Source: Promethearchaeota archaeon
GTDB taxonomy: Archaea > Asgardarchaeota > Lokiarchaeia > Sigyniarchaeales > SOKP01
DNA length: 64,000 bases
Direction: 5' to 3'
NCBI GenBank assembly: GCA_019058365.1
Contig: JAHPZE010000012.1
Location: forward strand, 43,017 to 107,016
Both the position numbers and the translations under genes were made by a program. How positions within the stretch are numbered: position 1 is the first letter of the stretch; the number at the start of each line of letters is the position of its first letter. Below are positions 52,566 to 61,266 of the stretch, piece by piece. The notes beneath the pieces are model-generated. The model searched no databases. It was not told the origin of the DNA and worked only from the letters and a program-made list of their open reading frames with translations.

Positions 52566-53834
52566 ATGTATGATATTATAATCATTGGCGCGGGAATTGC
52601 TGGTGCAACATTTGCTTCTAAAATTTCGAAATATGCTAAAACACTCCTAATTGAAGCCCTAGATTATAAAAAAGAAATCCCTATAAGAACAAATATATTT
52701 CCTGAACATAATCGCCCTTTTATCAAGGAAGAAATTGACTGGGATGACAAAAATATCTTTCCTTCCCTTCACACTAAGTCAAATTATATGAGCGATGAGT
52801 TTAATGGTGTTATTGATTCCACCGAATTTGGAATACCTTTAGGTAATATTTGTTACACTGAGAATTTATTGGATAAGTTAATTAGTCAGTTTGAAGAACA
52901 AGGAGGTATATTTAATTCTAATGAACAAATTTCGAGAATTAATAGACATATTGATTATTTGGAATTAATCAACAGTAAAGGGGAATCGTATAATACTAAA
53001 CTATTAGCTCTCGCAACAGGTTCACGAGGATTTGATCTACAACGATCTTTAGGATTCGATATACCTGATCATTACACTGGAGCACTAATCCATTTATTTG
53101 GAAATGAAGATAAAATAAATGAAAATTTAGAATACAATTATGTATTTCACATAAATCCAAAGATCTCGGTTAATGGTCCTTTTTTCTTTAATAAGGGAAA
53201 AGAAAGAATTTTAACTGGTTTTTTAGGCGGAAAAAATGATCCGAAGGAAGTTATTTTAGATAAACTTGATAGAATTCTAAAGAATTATAAACATATTCAA
53301 CCTTTTATAGATGGATTGAAATATGACATATCAACTACTGTTGTTGGGGAAATATCCAAACATCCAATTAATTCTTTCTCGAAAGATCGAGTTCTTGTTC
53401 TGGGAGAAGCTGCAGGAATCGTAACTGCTTTTTTTTATGAAGGTTTGTTACCTGGAGTTGCATGTGCTGAAATTGGTACTAATACACTTAAACCTTTACT
53501 TGAAATTGATAGTAAATTTAGCCGATTAGAATTAAGTAAATATGATCAAGAAATTAAACGTGTACTTTTTCCGTACTTCAAAAATGGTAATGCCCTTGAG
53601 TATCTTATATATAATGAGGGTTCACATGTAAAATCGTTATGGCGTCTATATACAGAACTACTTAGCGAAAATAAATTGGCTAGAAAATATATTTATGAAG
53701 CATATATAAACCAAGACCTTTCTACTCATAATACAAGTAATGATAGATATGTCGGAGAAAAATGGTTTGGCAAACTTCCTGCTCTTTCAAAAATAACATT
53801 AAGTCCAAAATTTTTTAGAGCAATGCTTTTATGA
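52566..53834 (+). CDS. geranylgeranyl reductase-like FAD protein
   Basis: The 422-residue flavoprotein has the N-terminal FAD motif IIIIGAGIAGATFA with acidic LIEAL at strand 2. It has a LALATGSRG block and a VLVLGEAAGIVTAFFYEGLLPG motif near residue 280, the second FAD-contact motif of the GGR/PHBH superfamily. Members reduce double bonds of isoprenoid chains in archaeal lipids or quinones. The length fits digeranylgeranylglycerophospholipid reductase, but the sequence is too divergent to name the substrate. Confidence 0.75.
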   Translation: MYDIIIIGAGIAGATFASKISKYAKTLLIEALDYKKEIPIRTNIFPEHNRPFIKEEIDWDDKNIFPSLHTKSNYMSDEFNGVIDSTEFGIPLGNICYTENLLDKLISQFEEQGGIFNSNEQISRINRHIDYLELINSKGESYNTKLLALATGSRGFDLQRSLGFDIPDHYTGALIHLFGNEDKINENLEYNYVFHINPKISVNGPFFFNKGKERILTGFLGGKNDPKEVILDKLDRILKNYKHIQPFIDGLKYDISTTVVGEISKHPINSFSKDRVLVLGEAAGIVTAFFYEGLLPGVACAEIGTNTLKPLLEIDSKFSRLELSKYDQEIKRVLFPYFKNGNALEYLIYNEGSHVKSLWRLYTELLSENKLARKYIYEAYINQDLSTHNTSNDRYVGEKWFGKLPALSKITLSPKFFRAMLL

Positions 53835-53939
53835 GCTGATTTATTTTTAAAATTATATAAAAAGGAATGTTTCAATTCATATAAATCCAAAATAAAACAT
53901 AAATATCAAAAAAAAAATCTAAAATTGATCTTTATATTC

Positions 53940-54377
53940 CTATCGGTCTCGCCAATATTTCGCATGTTTTTTCCAATCTTTTGTTTCATGTATGGAATAT
54001 GGAGTATTGAACCATCTCAAATCTTCACAATTTCTTATTTCCCAGATCTCGTTTGGTTGTTCATAAAAACCAGTTTGAAAATTAAAATTTCTTCCTTTTA
54101 ATACACGTCTTTCTTTATTATGACTCCAGAACTCATGTTTCGATTTTGGCATGGCATAGAGATTATATACATTGTCAGGATCGGGGATATGACGGCCGCA
54201 AATATGATGTATAATATAATCTTTTGGAAATTCTTCTAAATTTATCTCCAAAAAGTTACAATATTTTTCTTTTAATTTTCTTGTTTTTGATTTTTTCATA
54301 ATCTTACCATTGATATTTTTCCAAGCCCTTAATAATATTTCCTCCAATTTTGTATATTTCTCCTCAATATTATCCAA
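53940..54377 (-). CDS. HNH-like nuclease-fold protein (stand-alone)
   Basis: The 145-residue basic protein contains an HNH-like core: IIHHICGRHIPD, then DNVYNLYAMPKSKHEFWSH, that is His-His, an Asn-Leu pair and two further His. This resembles the HNH nuclease core (His, Asn, His) of homing and restriction enzymes. Most other conserved zinc Cys are missing. There is no neighbouring methyltransferase or intron. It may be a nuclease relic or a host-encoded HNH protein. Confidence 0.5.
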   Translation of the reverse strand: MDNIEEKYTKLEEILLRAWKNINGKIMKKSKTRKLKEKYCNFLEINLEEFPKDYIIHHICGRHIPDPDNVYNLYAMPKSKHEFWSHNKERRVLKGRNFNFQTGFYEQPNEIWEIRNCEDLRWFNTPYSIHETKDWKKHAKYWRDR

Positions 54378-54525
54378 TTCTCCTTGTAACTCATCAAAAG
54401 AGAGGAGAATAAAAGTTTATAAAATTCGGAATTGAAACTATCCTTTATATAAAACAAAAATATATTCTGATTATTATATTAGATCTTATACTCAATTTAT
54501 GGGGATATACAATTTTTCCAGTAAA

Positions 54526-55761
54526 TTAATTAGGTTTTATTACAAATTTTCTATAAATAAATAAACCCAAACCAAAAAACAAAATAATATACCCTATTAA
54601 GCCAAGAATGTGAAATACACTTGGCGCATCCCCGGTTAACACAGTATTATTAACTATTGTATAGGTGTAAGTAAAAGGTATCCAATTTGCAATCGTACGA
54701 AGAGGTTCACCAAACATTTCAATAGCTATAAATCCTCCACATAAAAATAGAGAAGCTAAAACGGTAAACAAGGATATTGGGAAAGTAAATACTTGTTCTG
54801 GAATTAAAGCCCCTAGTAGAGTGCCTATTATAGCTCCCAAGAAAATTGTAACTAGAGAAATTAATAAAAAGCCTGGAAAGTCTACTGGAAATGGGATTCC
54901 AATCCACAAGAAAATAATAATCATACCTAATGCGTAATTGATAACAAAACTTAGAATAGTCGCTGAAAGAATTTTCCCTAAGTAAGTATAATTTTGATTA
55001 GATGCAGGGGCAAGTGCAAATTCTGGGGTCATTTTATTATCTTTCTCAATAAATATATATGCAGACCCAATTATCATTGAGGAAACTAAGCATATAAATA
55101 CTATTGCTCCTGTACCAATTGTCCACATTCGTGGGAAGGTTTCTCTTTCAGGGTCTGCATTATTATAAACATAAATAACCTCAGTCTCATTAACCAGGAT
55201 ATTATCATAGTATGCTTTAAGTTTACGCTGAAATCCAAAATATAAATTTTTAAGATAATCTTCATTAATATTTAAGCATTTTAACTCGATCGTAACATTA
55301 CCATTTGTCCATGTGCCATTTTTCACAGATTGGATTACATTTTCGAAATTTTCAGGAAGAATAACAACCATAACAACGTTCTCAAGTTGTAAATCATTTT
55401 CAAATTGTTGGGCTGAAATCCCGATCATTTGTATGTGGCTCTTTACAAGAGTAGGGCCAACTAATTCATTATTATTTATATAATCCACGAATTCCTCAAT
55501 GTTAGGTAATTCATTGTGTCCTAAGGCAGTACTTAATTCTTCATCAGAATTATAATCAGGAACTACAAGAGCAATCGGATAATTAAAATTCACTGATCCA
55601 AAAACCATATTCATAAAAAATAAATAGGTTATAGGAAATAATAAAGATAAAAACAATAAGGTACGAGATGGTCCTCGAAGAATTATTTTAATGTTCTTTG
55701 AGATCTCATTTTTAAGCACTCCAATTGATGTTTTAATATTCCTTGAAGATTTTTTAGTCAT
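54526..55761 (-). CDS. ABC-2 permease, second exporter, subunit B
   Basis: This is a 411-residue ABC-2 membrane protein: one helix near residues 34-53, a long extracytoplasmic domain of about 190 residues, then five or six helices from 215. The loop KDNKMTPEFALAPASNQNY is the ATPase-contacting element. The start overlaps the stop of the preceding permease by four bases. It and the 398-residue permease probably pair as a heterodimer with the upstream ATPase (338 residues). Confidence 0.87.
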   Translation of the reverse strand: MTKKSSRNIKTSIGVLKNEISKNIKIILRGPSRTLLFLSLLFPITYLFFMNMVFGSVNFNYPIALVVPDYNSDEELSTALGHNELPNIEEFVDYINNNELVGPTLVKSHIQMIGISAQQFENDLQLENVVMVVILPENFENVIQSVKNGTWTNGNVTIELKCLNINEDYLKNLYFGFQRKLKAYYDNILVNETEVIYVYNNADPERETFPRMWTIGTGAIVFICLVSSMIIGSAYIFIEKDNKMTPEFALAPASNQNYTYLGKILSATILSFVINYALGMIIIFLWIGIPFPVDFPGFLLISLVTIFLGAIIGTLLGALIPEQVFTFPISLFTVLASLFLCGGFIAIEMFGEPLRTIANWIPFTYTYTIVNNTVLTGDAPSVFHILGLIGYIILFFGLGLFIYRKFVIKPN

Positions 55762-56954
55762 AGCTTAAATCCCTCTTTTGAAATTAAAATCCAGAAAATA
55801 ATGGTAAGCCCAATGCTTGATATTGCTAGAATCCCTAATCTAGGTAAAACATACAATGAATTTGGTAAAAAAGTTTCTGAAAATAAAATCTCCATCCAGT
55901 AAGTCGAAGGAATGAATCTTGAAATATCATACACTGTTTCTCCTAACATTCTTGTTGGTGCAAATCCACCTGAAAAAAACCAAAAAAAGATTGCCATAAC
56001 TATCGTTATCAACATTACATTCATAGTTTGTTTAATCTTCAATCCAATTAAACCACCTAAACATGTATGAAACCAAGTCGAGAGGAGGAATGCTAAAATA
56101 ACAACTCCTAAATTACCACGAAATTTAACATTAAATATTAAAAATAAAATTAGAGAAAAAGCTATAACAACAAGAGATCCTAAAAGAATAGCGATTAATT
56201 GTTTTGATGCAATATAAGCACTACGTTTAATCGGACTAATTGTAATTTCAATCATTGTATTGTCATTATATTCTTTTGCAATATTTAATCCACCATATAA
56301 TAGACCACAGATGATACCATAAACACCAATAACACCTATAACTGTACCCTTTATTAGACTTACATCTTGATTAACTACATAACTTTTTTTTGCAATAAGT
56401 TCGAAATTGTCAACATGACCATTAGATAAATGTATATGTTGATTAAAAGTAAGGACCGCTTCATCTAATCTTTGAATATAATTTTTTACATAATCATCAT
56501 TTATATTTTGGACTTCTAAATATAGAGTTCCTTTAATACCAGTGCTATTACTAGTAATGTTTGCTTGGAATCCAACAGGAATGTAAATAAGTCCTAAAAC
56601 TTCATAGTTGTCTATTTTCATTTTTGCTTCCTGATAAGAATCGATTGGTATTACATTAAACCAAGGAGCAAATTCACTAGTGATGTTGCTTATATAATTA
56701 ACCATAATGTTAGAATAGTCAGTATTATCATCATCAACTATTATAACGTTATATGTTTCAGGATTATTAATCATGTCAAATGATGAAAAAACAATCAAAA
56801 TAACTATTGGAGGGATAATACCTGCCAGAAAATATTTTTTAACCCTTTTAGTGGAGATTAGATCCTTATGTATTACTGTTTTTAAATCATGAAGCCAAAG
56901 TTTTATGTTAAAAACTTTCCGTTTTTTATTCTTAACCTTATTTTTCTTTTCCAT
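55758..56954 (-). CDS. ABC-2 permease, second exporter, subunit A
   Basis: The 398-residue protein has the same architecture as its downstream neighbour: helix near 44-60, large outside domain (about 65-205), then six helices. YNDNTMIEITISPIKRSAYI is the contact loop. Its ATG overlaps the last base of the ATPase stop, an extreme coupling. The two permeases are paralogous to each other. Confidence 0.87.
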   Translation of the reverse strand: MEKKNKVKNKKRKVFNIKLWLHDLKTVIHKDLISTKRVKKYFLAGIIPPIVILIVFSSFDMINNPETYNVIIVDDDNTDYSNIMVNYISNITSEFAPWFNVIPIDSYQEAKMKIDNYEVLGLIYIPVGFQANITSNSTGIKGTLYLEVQNINDDYVKNYIQRLDEAVLTFNQHIHLSNGHVDNFELIAKKSYVVNQDVSLIKGTVIGVIGVYGIICGLLYGGLNIAKEYNDNTMIEITISPIKRSAYIASKQLIAILLGSLVVIAFSLILFLIFNVKFRGNLGVVILAFLLSTWFHTCLGGLIGLKIKQTMNVMLITIVMAIFFWFFSGGFAPTRMLGETVYDISRFIPSTYWMEILFSETFLPNSLYVLPRLGILAISSIGLTIIFWILISKEGFKL

Positions 56955-57970
56955 TACTCTCTAAACTCCTTACCAGTAAGTTTCAGAAAAATATCTTCTA
57001 ATGTTGGTTTTTTAAATACAAATTCCTCGATAGGAATATTATGAGCTTTAGTATATGTTAGAAATTTTTCAATAATTTCTTCAATATTGTTTGATTCAAA
57101 CATAATTTGAAAAAACGAATGTGTTTCACTTAATTTTTTTTCCATTAAAATCTGACCATTTAATTGTTGGGTGAGAAATTGATCATAAAACTCAGATGTG
57201 AGATTATTTTGTGTTGTTTTAAATTCAAAAATAGTGTTTGGAAATACGCGTTCTTGAATCTCACGTAAATGTCCAGGTCCTTCAATTATCTTTGTATCTA
57301 AAATGACAATAATTTCAGCTAATCTTTCAGCTTCTTCCATGTAATTGGTAGTTACTAATATTGTCATACCTTGCTTAGCTAATTCAAGAATATATTCATG
57401 AATAGCACTTCGAGTCTGCACATCTACTCCTATTGTTGGTTCATCTAAAATAAGAAGTTCTGGCTCGTGGAGTAACGCTCGGATTAATTGGAGACGCCTT
57501 TTCATTCCACCTGAGTAAGTTCCAACTTGATCATTCCTCCGTTCAAAAAGACCAGCAATCTTTAATAGCTTCTCAACTTTTGGAGCTATTTCGGATTTTG
57601 GCATACTATATAATCGTGCATGAAAATCTAAATTTTCATAGCCGGTAAGTTCATTATATAAAGCTAATTCTTGTGGAACAAGACCAAAAACTCCGAATAA
57701 TGATCTTCGTTCACTATAAGGATCTTTTCCTTTAACTCGAATTGTTCCATTAGTCTGTTTAAGCTGTCCTGTTATCAATTTTACCAATGTTGATTTTCCT
57801 GCTCCATTTGGTCCAATTAAACAGAATATTTCTCCTTTATGAATTTGAAATGAAATATTATCTAATGCAATGGTATTTGGGTAATGTTTATCAACTTGAT
57901 TTAATTCTATGAGTACATTTGAATTACTCATAGGATTATTATCAAATTCTTTCTTTATATTATCTATCAT
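56954..57970 (-). CDS. ABC ATPase, second exporter
   Basis: The 338-residue ATPase has Walker A GPNGAGKST, signature YSGGMKRR, Walker B LLILDEPTIGVD, and the switch threonine region VTTNYMEEAERL (Asn instead of the usual His). The C-terminal extension of about 100 residues probably binds the permease. It starts 18 bases after the first exporter permease. Confidence 0.92.
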   Translation of the reverse strand: MIDNIKKEFDNNPMSNSNVLIELNQVDKHYPNTIALDNISFQIHKGEIFCLIGPNGAGKSTLVKLITGQLKQTNGTIRVKGKDPYSERRSLFGVFGLVPQELALYNELTGYENLDFHARLYSMPKSEIAPKVEKLLKIAGLFERRNDQVGTYSGGMKRRLQLIRALLHEPELLILDEPTIGVDVQTRSAIHEYILELAKQGMTILVTTNYMEEAERLAEIIVILDTKIIEGPGHLREIQERVFPNTIFEFKTTQNNLTSEFYDQFLTQQLNGQILMEKKLSETHSFFQIMFESNNIEEIIEKFLTYTKAHNIPIEEFVFKKPTLEDIFLKLTGKEFRE

Positions 57971-57988
57971 TTTATTATTGCAACTTTC

Positions 57989-59149
57989 TTATTTTTTTTT
58001 CGTTTTGAAAGCTAAAACTGCAAGGAGCATAAATAGAAATGTCAATAGAAGCATAACCAGAAAATCCATAAAAAACATATCAATACCAAATCCATTAATC
58101 ATAATTGCTCTGCTAATTCTTATCGAATAGGTCATGGGTAGAATATATGAGATATATTGAAAGATTACTGGAAAAGCATTTATAGGAAAAATAAATCCTG
58201 AAAAGAACATTGAAGGTATTAGGAGTAATGGAATGAATTGAAATGCTTGAAGCTCATTTTGGGCAAAAGTAGAAGCAAGAATACCTAATCCAACACAAGA
58301 CATTGCGTAGATAAAGAGGACAAAAAATAACAATAAAATATTACCAACAATATGGATCTGGAAGAAAAAAATTGAAATAACTAATAGAAGTACACTTTGG
58401 ACTAAAGCAATTAAAGAGTTTCCCAATAAATACCCTAACATTACTTCCCATTTGGAGGTAGATGTTACTTTAACTCTATACAAAGTTCCAGTCAGACGCT
58501 CCTTAGTGAATCCCCCAGTAACCGTTAAAATCATGAATAAAAAGAGTGCAAAACTGAGAATTCCTGGTCCAAGAGAATCAATTGGCCTTAAATCTGGACT
58601 ACCCGCAACATAAATGTAATCTAAAGCTATATGAGATTCTTCCCCGGAGATTTCATTCATTACCTTCCCAATAGTTTCTGAGATTGCTGCTATTACAGAA
58701 CCTATCGTCTGTGGATCGCTTCCATCTATATATATGGGTATTTGAATATGAATAGAAATATTCACCATATCTTCCGTAAAATTTATAGGTATCACGATTA
58801 GTGCGTAATAATCGTTTCCACCGTAAATTTTGGAAGTTTCTTTTGAAAGATTAAATGTATCTAAATTCAATAGTTTAACATCCACTCTATCATCCGCTTC
58901 AAGAGATTCTATGAAGATTTCTGAAAATTTGGTATCATTTATCCCTAAAAACGGTATACCTTCTCCACCTTCATCAAGATTAACAATTTTTATGGGTACA
59001 TGTCGAACAGGTTGCCCAAAAGCAAATCCAAAAAGAAACATCATAAGGATTGGCATCATGATGAGTAATCCTAATGTTCTTTTGTCATGCAATAATGTTT
59101 GAAGATTTTTTCGTGTGATTGCTATAATCCTCCGTAAACTAAAGCTCAT
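57989..59149 (-). CDS. ABC-2 permease, first exporter
   Basis: The 386-residue membrane protein begins with the RRIIAITRKNLQTLLHDKRT cytosolic helix, a TM helix at about 25-45, an extracytoplasmic domain to about 200, and five more helices. RLTGTLYRVKVTSTSKWEVM is the coupling loop. It overlaps the ATPase gene by 11 bases. One copy probably forms a homodimer. Confidence 0.88.
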   Translation of the reverse strand: MSFSLRRIIAITRKNLQTLLHDKRTLGLLIMMPILMMFLFGFAFGQPVRHVPIKIVNLDEGGEGIPFLGINDTKFSEIFIESLEADDRVDVKLLNLDTFNLSKETSKIYGGNDYYALIVIPINFTEDMVNISIHIQIPIYIDGSDPQTIGSVIAAISETIGKVMNEISGEESHIALDYIYVAGSPDLRPIDSLGPGILSFALFLFMILTVTGGFTKERLTGTLYRVKVTSTSKWEVMLGYLLGNSLIALVQSVLLLVISIFFFQIHIVGNILLLFFVLFIYAMSCVGLGILASTFAQNELQAFQFIPLLLIPSMFFSGFIFPINAFPVIFQYISYILPMTYSIRISRAIMINGFGIDMFFMDFLVMLLLTFLFMLLAVLAFKTKKK

Positions 59150-59918
59150 GATTAATTCCCTCCTTGTATTTTTTCTTTTTCTCCTGAAGAGTGTAATAAA
59201 TATAAACTTCTTCCATATCAGGTAATTTTTCGAGGTTCTTGAGTTTTCTTACTTTCTCCATTAATTCCATGGGCGTCCCAGAGATTAATATCTTCTTATT
59301 CATTAAACCAATTCGGTCACAATTAATTGATTCTGCCAAATAATGAGTAGTAAGGAGAATGGTAACTCCACGTTCTTTTGAAATATCCTTAAAATAATTC
59401 CAAAATTCGATTCTAAGTTCTGGGTCAACCCCTACAGTAGGTTCATCTAAAATTAGAATTTCTGGTCTATGAAGTAGTGCTACAGCAAGAGAACACCTTC
59501 TTTGCATCCCTCCCGAACATTTGGAGATTATCCTTTTTTTAAATTCTGTTAGGTCAATCAATTCAAGGACTTCTTGAATATGAGAATTAAGAGTAGATTT
59601 TGGAATTTTATATAATTCTCCAAAAAAACGTAAGTTTTGTTCAATTGTTAGATCTAAATATAGAGAGAGCTCTTGTGGCATAAAACCAATTTTATAATAA
59701 ATATCATTAATCCTTTTAGGGATTTCTTTTCCATCAATCGTTATTTTAGCTCCTGGATCAGGGTTTAAGATATCTAAGAGCATTAAGATAGTTGTCGTTT
59801 TTCCCGAACCATTAGGTCCGATAAGACCATATATCTCACCTTTTTGTATATTAAGATTGAGATTTTCTACAGCTTTGAAACTTCCAAACGATTTTGAAAG
59901 ATTTGAGATATCTATCAT
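59139..59918 (-). CDS. ABC ATPase, first exporter
   Basis: The 259-residue ATPase is the first gene of a five-gene operon. Walker A GPNGSGKTT (34-42), signature CSGGMQRR, Walker B ILILDEPTVGVDP, and TTHYLAESINCDR with the switch His are present. The operon order ATPase, permease, ATPase, permease, permease suggests two exporters made together. The operon diverges from a TrmB-like regulator, whose target it probably is. Confidence 0.92.
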   Translation of the reverse strand: MIDISNLSKSFGSFKAVENLNLNIQKGEIYGLIGPNGSGKTTTILMLLDILNPDPGAKITIDGKEIPKRINDIYYKIGFMPQELSLYLDLTIEQNLRFFGELYKIPKSTLNSHIQEVLELIDLTEFKKRIISKCSGGMQRRCSLAVALLHRPEILILDEPTVGVDPELRIEFWNYFKDISKERGVTILLTTHYLAESINCDRIGLMNKKILISGTPMELMEKVRKLKNLEKLPDMEEVYIYYTLQEKKKKYKEGINHEL

Positions 59919-59945
59919 TGATTATCATAAAAACTCTATTTTTTT

Positions 59946-59998
59946 TATGTTATTGTATAACATATAAAAGTTTTTAAAATAATACTACTTTAGTAGTA
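59946..59998. promoter_or_regulatory. two perfect inverted repeats between ABC operon and TrmB gene (candidate operators)
   Basis: The 8-base inverted repeat TATGTTAT-tgt-ATAACATA lies at 59946-59964. A second perfect 6-base repeat TACTAC-ttta-GTAGTA lies at 59983-59998. On the minus strand CTTTTATATG (59961-59970) looks like the operon's TATA box, so the first repeat overlaps that box; a bound protein could repress it. The adjacent TrmB gene suggests the binder. Confidence 0.6.
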
Positions 59999-60009
59999 AC
60001 ATCTAAAAA

Positions 60010-60022
60010 TATATTTAAATAT
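60010..60022 (+). promoter_or_regulatory. TATA-like box of the TrmB regulator gene
   Basis: TATATTTAAATAT is 41 bases before the TrmB ATG at 60064. It is just beyond the second inverted repeat (59983-59998), so a protein there could also affect this promoter. Confidence 0.35.
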
Positions 60023-60063
60023 TTTGAAATTGAAAAATCTATTTTTTAATCCTATCTAAGAAT

Positions 60064-60912
60064 ATGAATCACTTAGAAAAATTACTACAAGATTTAGGAT
60101 TCACTCAATATGAAGCCCAAACACTTGCTACACTAATACGTTATAAAATGTTAAGTGCTCGTGAAATTCATAAATATAGTGGCGTTCCTCAACCTAAAAT
60201 TTATGAAACAATGATTAAACTTCAACAAAAAGGTTTTATTGATATTTATCCTAAAAAAAAAAAGAAAGTGTATCTAGTTAAACCAAAAGAAGTAATTCAA
60301 GAATATTTCCTTAACTATTCACGTAAGGTTCAAGATTTAGGGCAGAAAAGTATCGAAATAATTGATGAAATTTATGATACGGAAGAAGCTGAAGAAATTC
60401 CTTTTATCGGTATTGCGGGAGAAAGTGCACTTCAGGAGTATATCCATATGTTGATAGATACTGCCAAAGAAACAATTATTGCATTTCTTCCTCTTGATCA
60501 TTATGATGAAAAGATAATCTCAATCTTACATAAACGTAAGAATGATATTGATATTAAATTAATATTTCATGATAAGAACATAGGAGATTTAGAAAAGCAA
60601 CTTATAGGGATTGAAAAATATTTTCTTAAAGTACCCGCATTCGATATAATTAAGAATATACTTGAAAACATCGAAGATTTTCTTCCATCAGTATCAGAAC
60701 AAAAAGAACCATATTCATTTCAAATTATTAAAGAAATTGCTATCCATTTAGAGAATATATTTGGATTAATGATAATCGATTGGAAAAAGAGTTTCTTCAA
60801 GATTCCAATACCAATTCCTCTCCCAATGGCAATATTATCAATGCTACCACAACTCACTGACTTTCATAATCGTGGAATAAAAAAAATTTTAGAATCATCT
60901 ATAAAATTCTAA
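60064..60912 (+). CDS. TrmB-family transcriptional regulator
   Basis: The 282-residue protein begins with the TrmB winged helix: LGFTQYEAQTLATLIRYK, then SAREIHKYSGVPQPKIYETM as recognition helix and GFIDIYPKKKKKVYLV as wing. A linker helix follows, then an effector domain resembling the phospholipase-D-like half (IAGESALQEYIHMLID and IIAFLP strands). TrmB regulators sense sugars or other solutes and control ABC transporters. It is divergent from the five-gene exporter operon. Confidence 0.87.
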   Translation: MNHLEKLLQDLGFTQYEAQTLATLIRYKMLSAREIHKYSGVPQPKIYETMIKLQQKGFIDIYPKKKKKVYLVKPKEVIQEYFLNYSRKVQDLGQKSIEIIDEIYDTEEAEEIPFIGIAGESALQEYIHMLIDTAKETIIAFLPLDHYDEKIISILHKRKNDIDIKLIFHDKNIGDLEKQLIGIEKYFLKVPAFDIIKNILENIEDFLPSVSEQKEPYSFQIIKEIAIHLENIFGLMIIDWKKSFFKIPIPIPLPMAILSMLPQLTDFHNRGIKKILESSIKF

Positions 60913-61266
60913 AATGGATCAATTAGTGATACTTCCATGATAAATAGAAAAGGAAAGCAATAGGAATTTAATATTTATTTTTAATAGATTCATTGGAGAA
61001 AAATGAATTGGTAAAATTTTTACATTATCAAGCATCTTCTTAAATCCTACGCTCTTTAAAACATTATTATCTTTATTTTTTTAATACTTTAATGTATCCT
61101 ACGTTATTATGAATTAGCTTATAGCTTAAGATCGAGAATTTGGATTTATTATTATAAAAATTTAAAATTCTTGTGATATTAAGTATCAATATCTAAGAAG
61201 ATTTCTAATTTTTGCTTCTTAAATAAGGTAAATAAGAATTTAAAAATATAAAATGATGAGAGAAAT
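60913..61266. other. AT-rich intergenic region before the subtilisin gene
   Basis: The region runs from the TrmB stop to the protease start. It has T-rich tracts near 61070-61085 that may end the TrmB transcript. A TTTAAAAATATAAAAT string at 61239-61254 could be the protease TATA box. No ORF, tRNA or clear hairpin was found. Confidence 0.4.

Noticed and set aside
54526..59918. Antibiotic resistance or bacteriocin export assigned to the dual ABC operon
   Set aside because: No substrate or immunity gene is present; substrate cannot be inferred from ABC-2 sequences alone.
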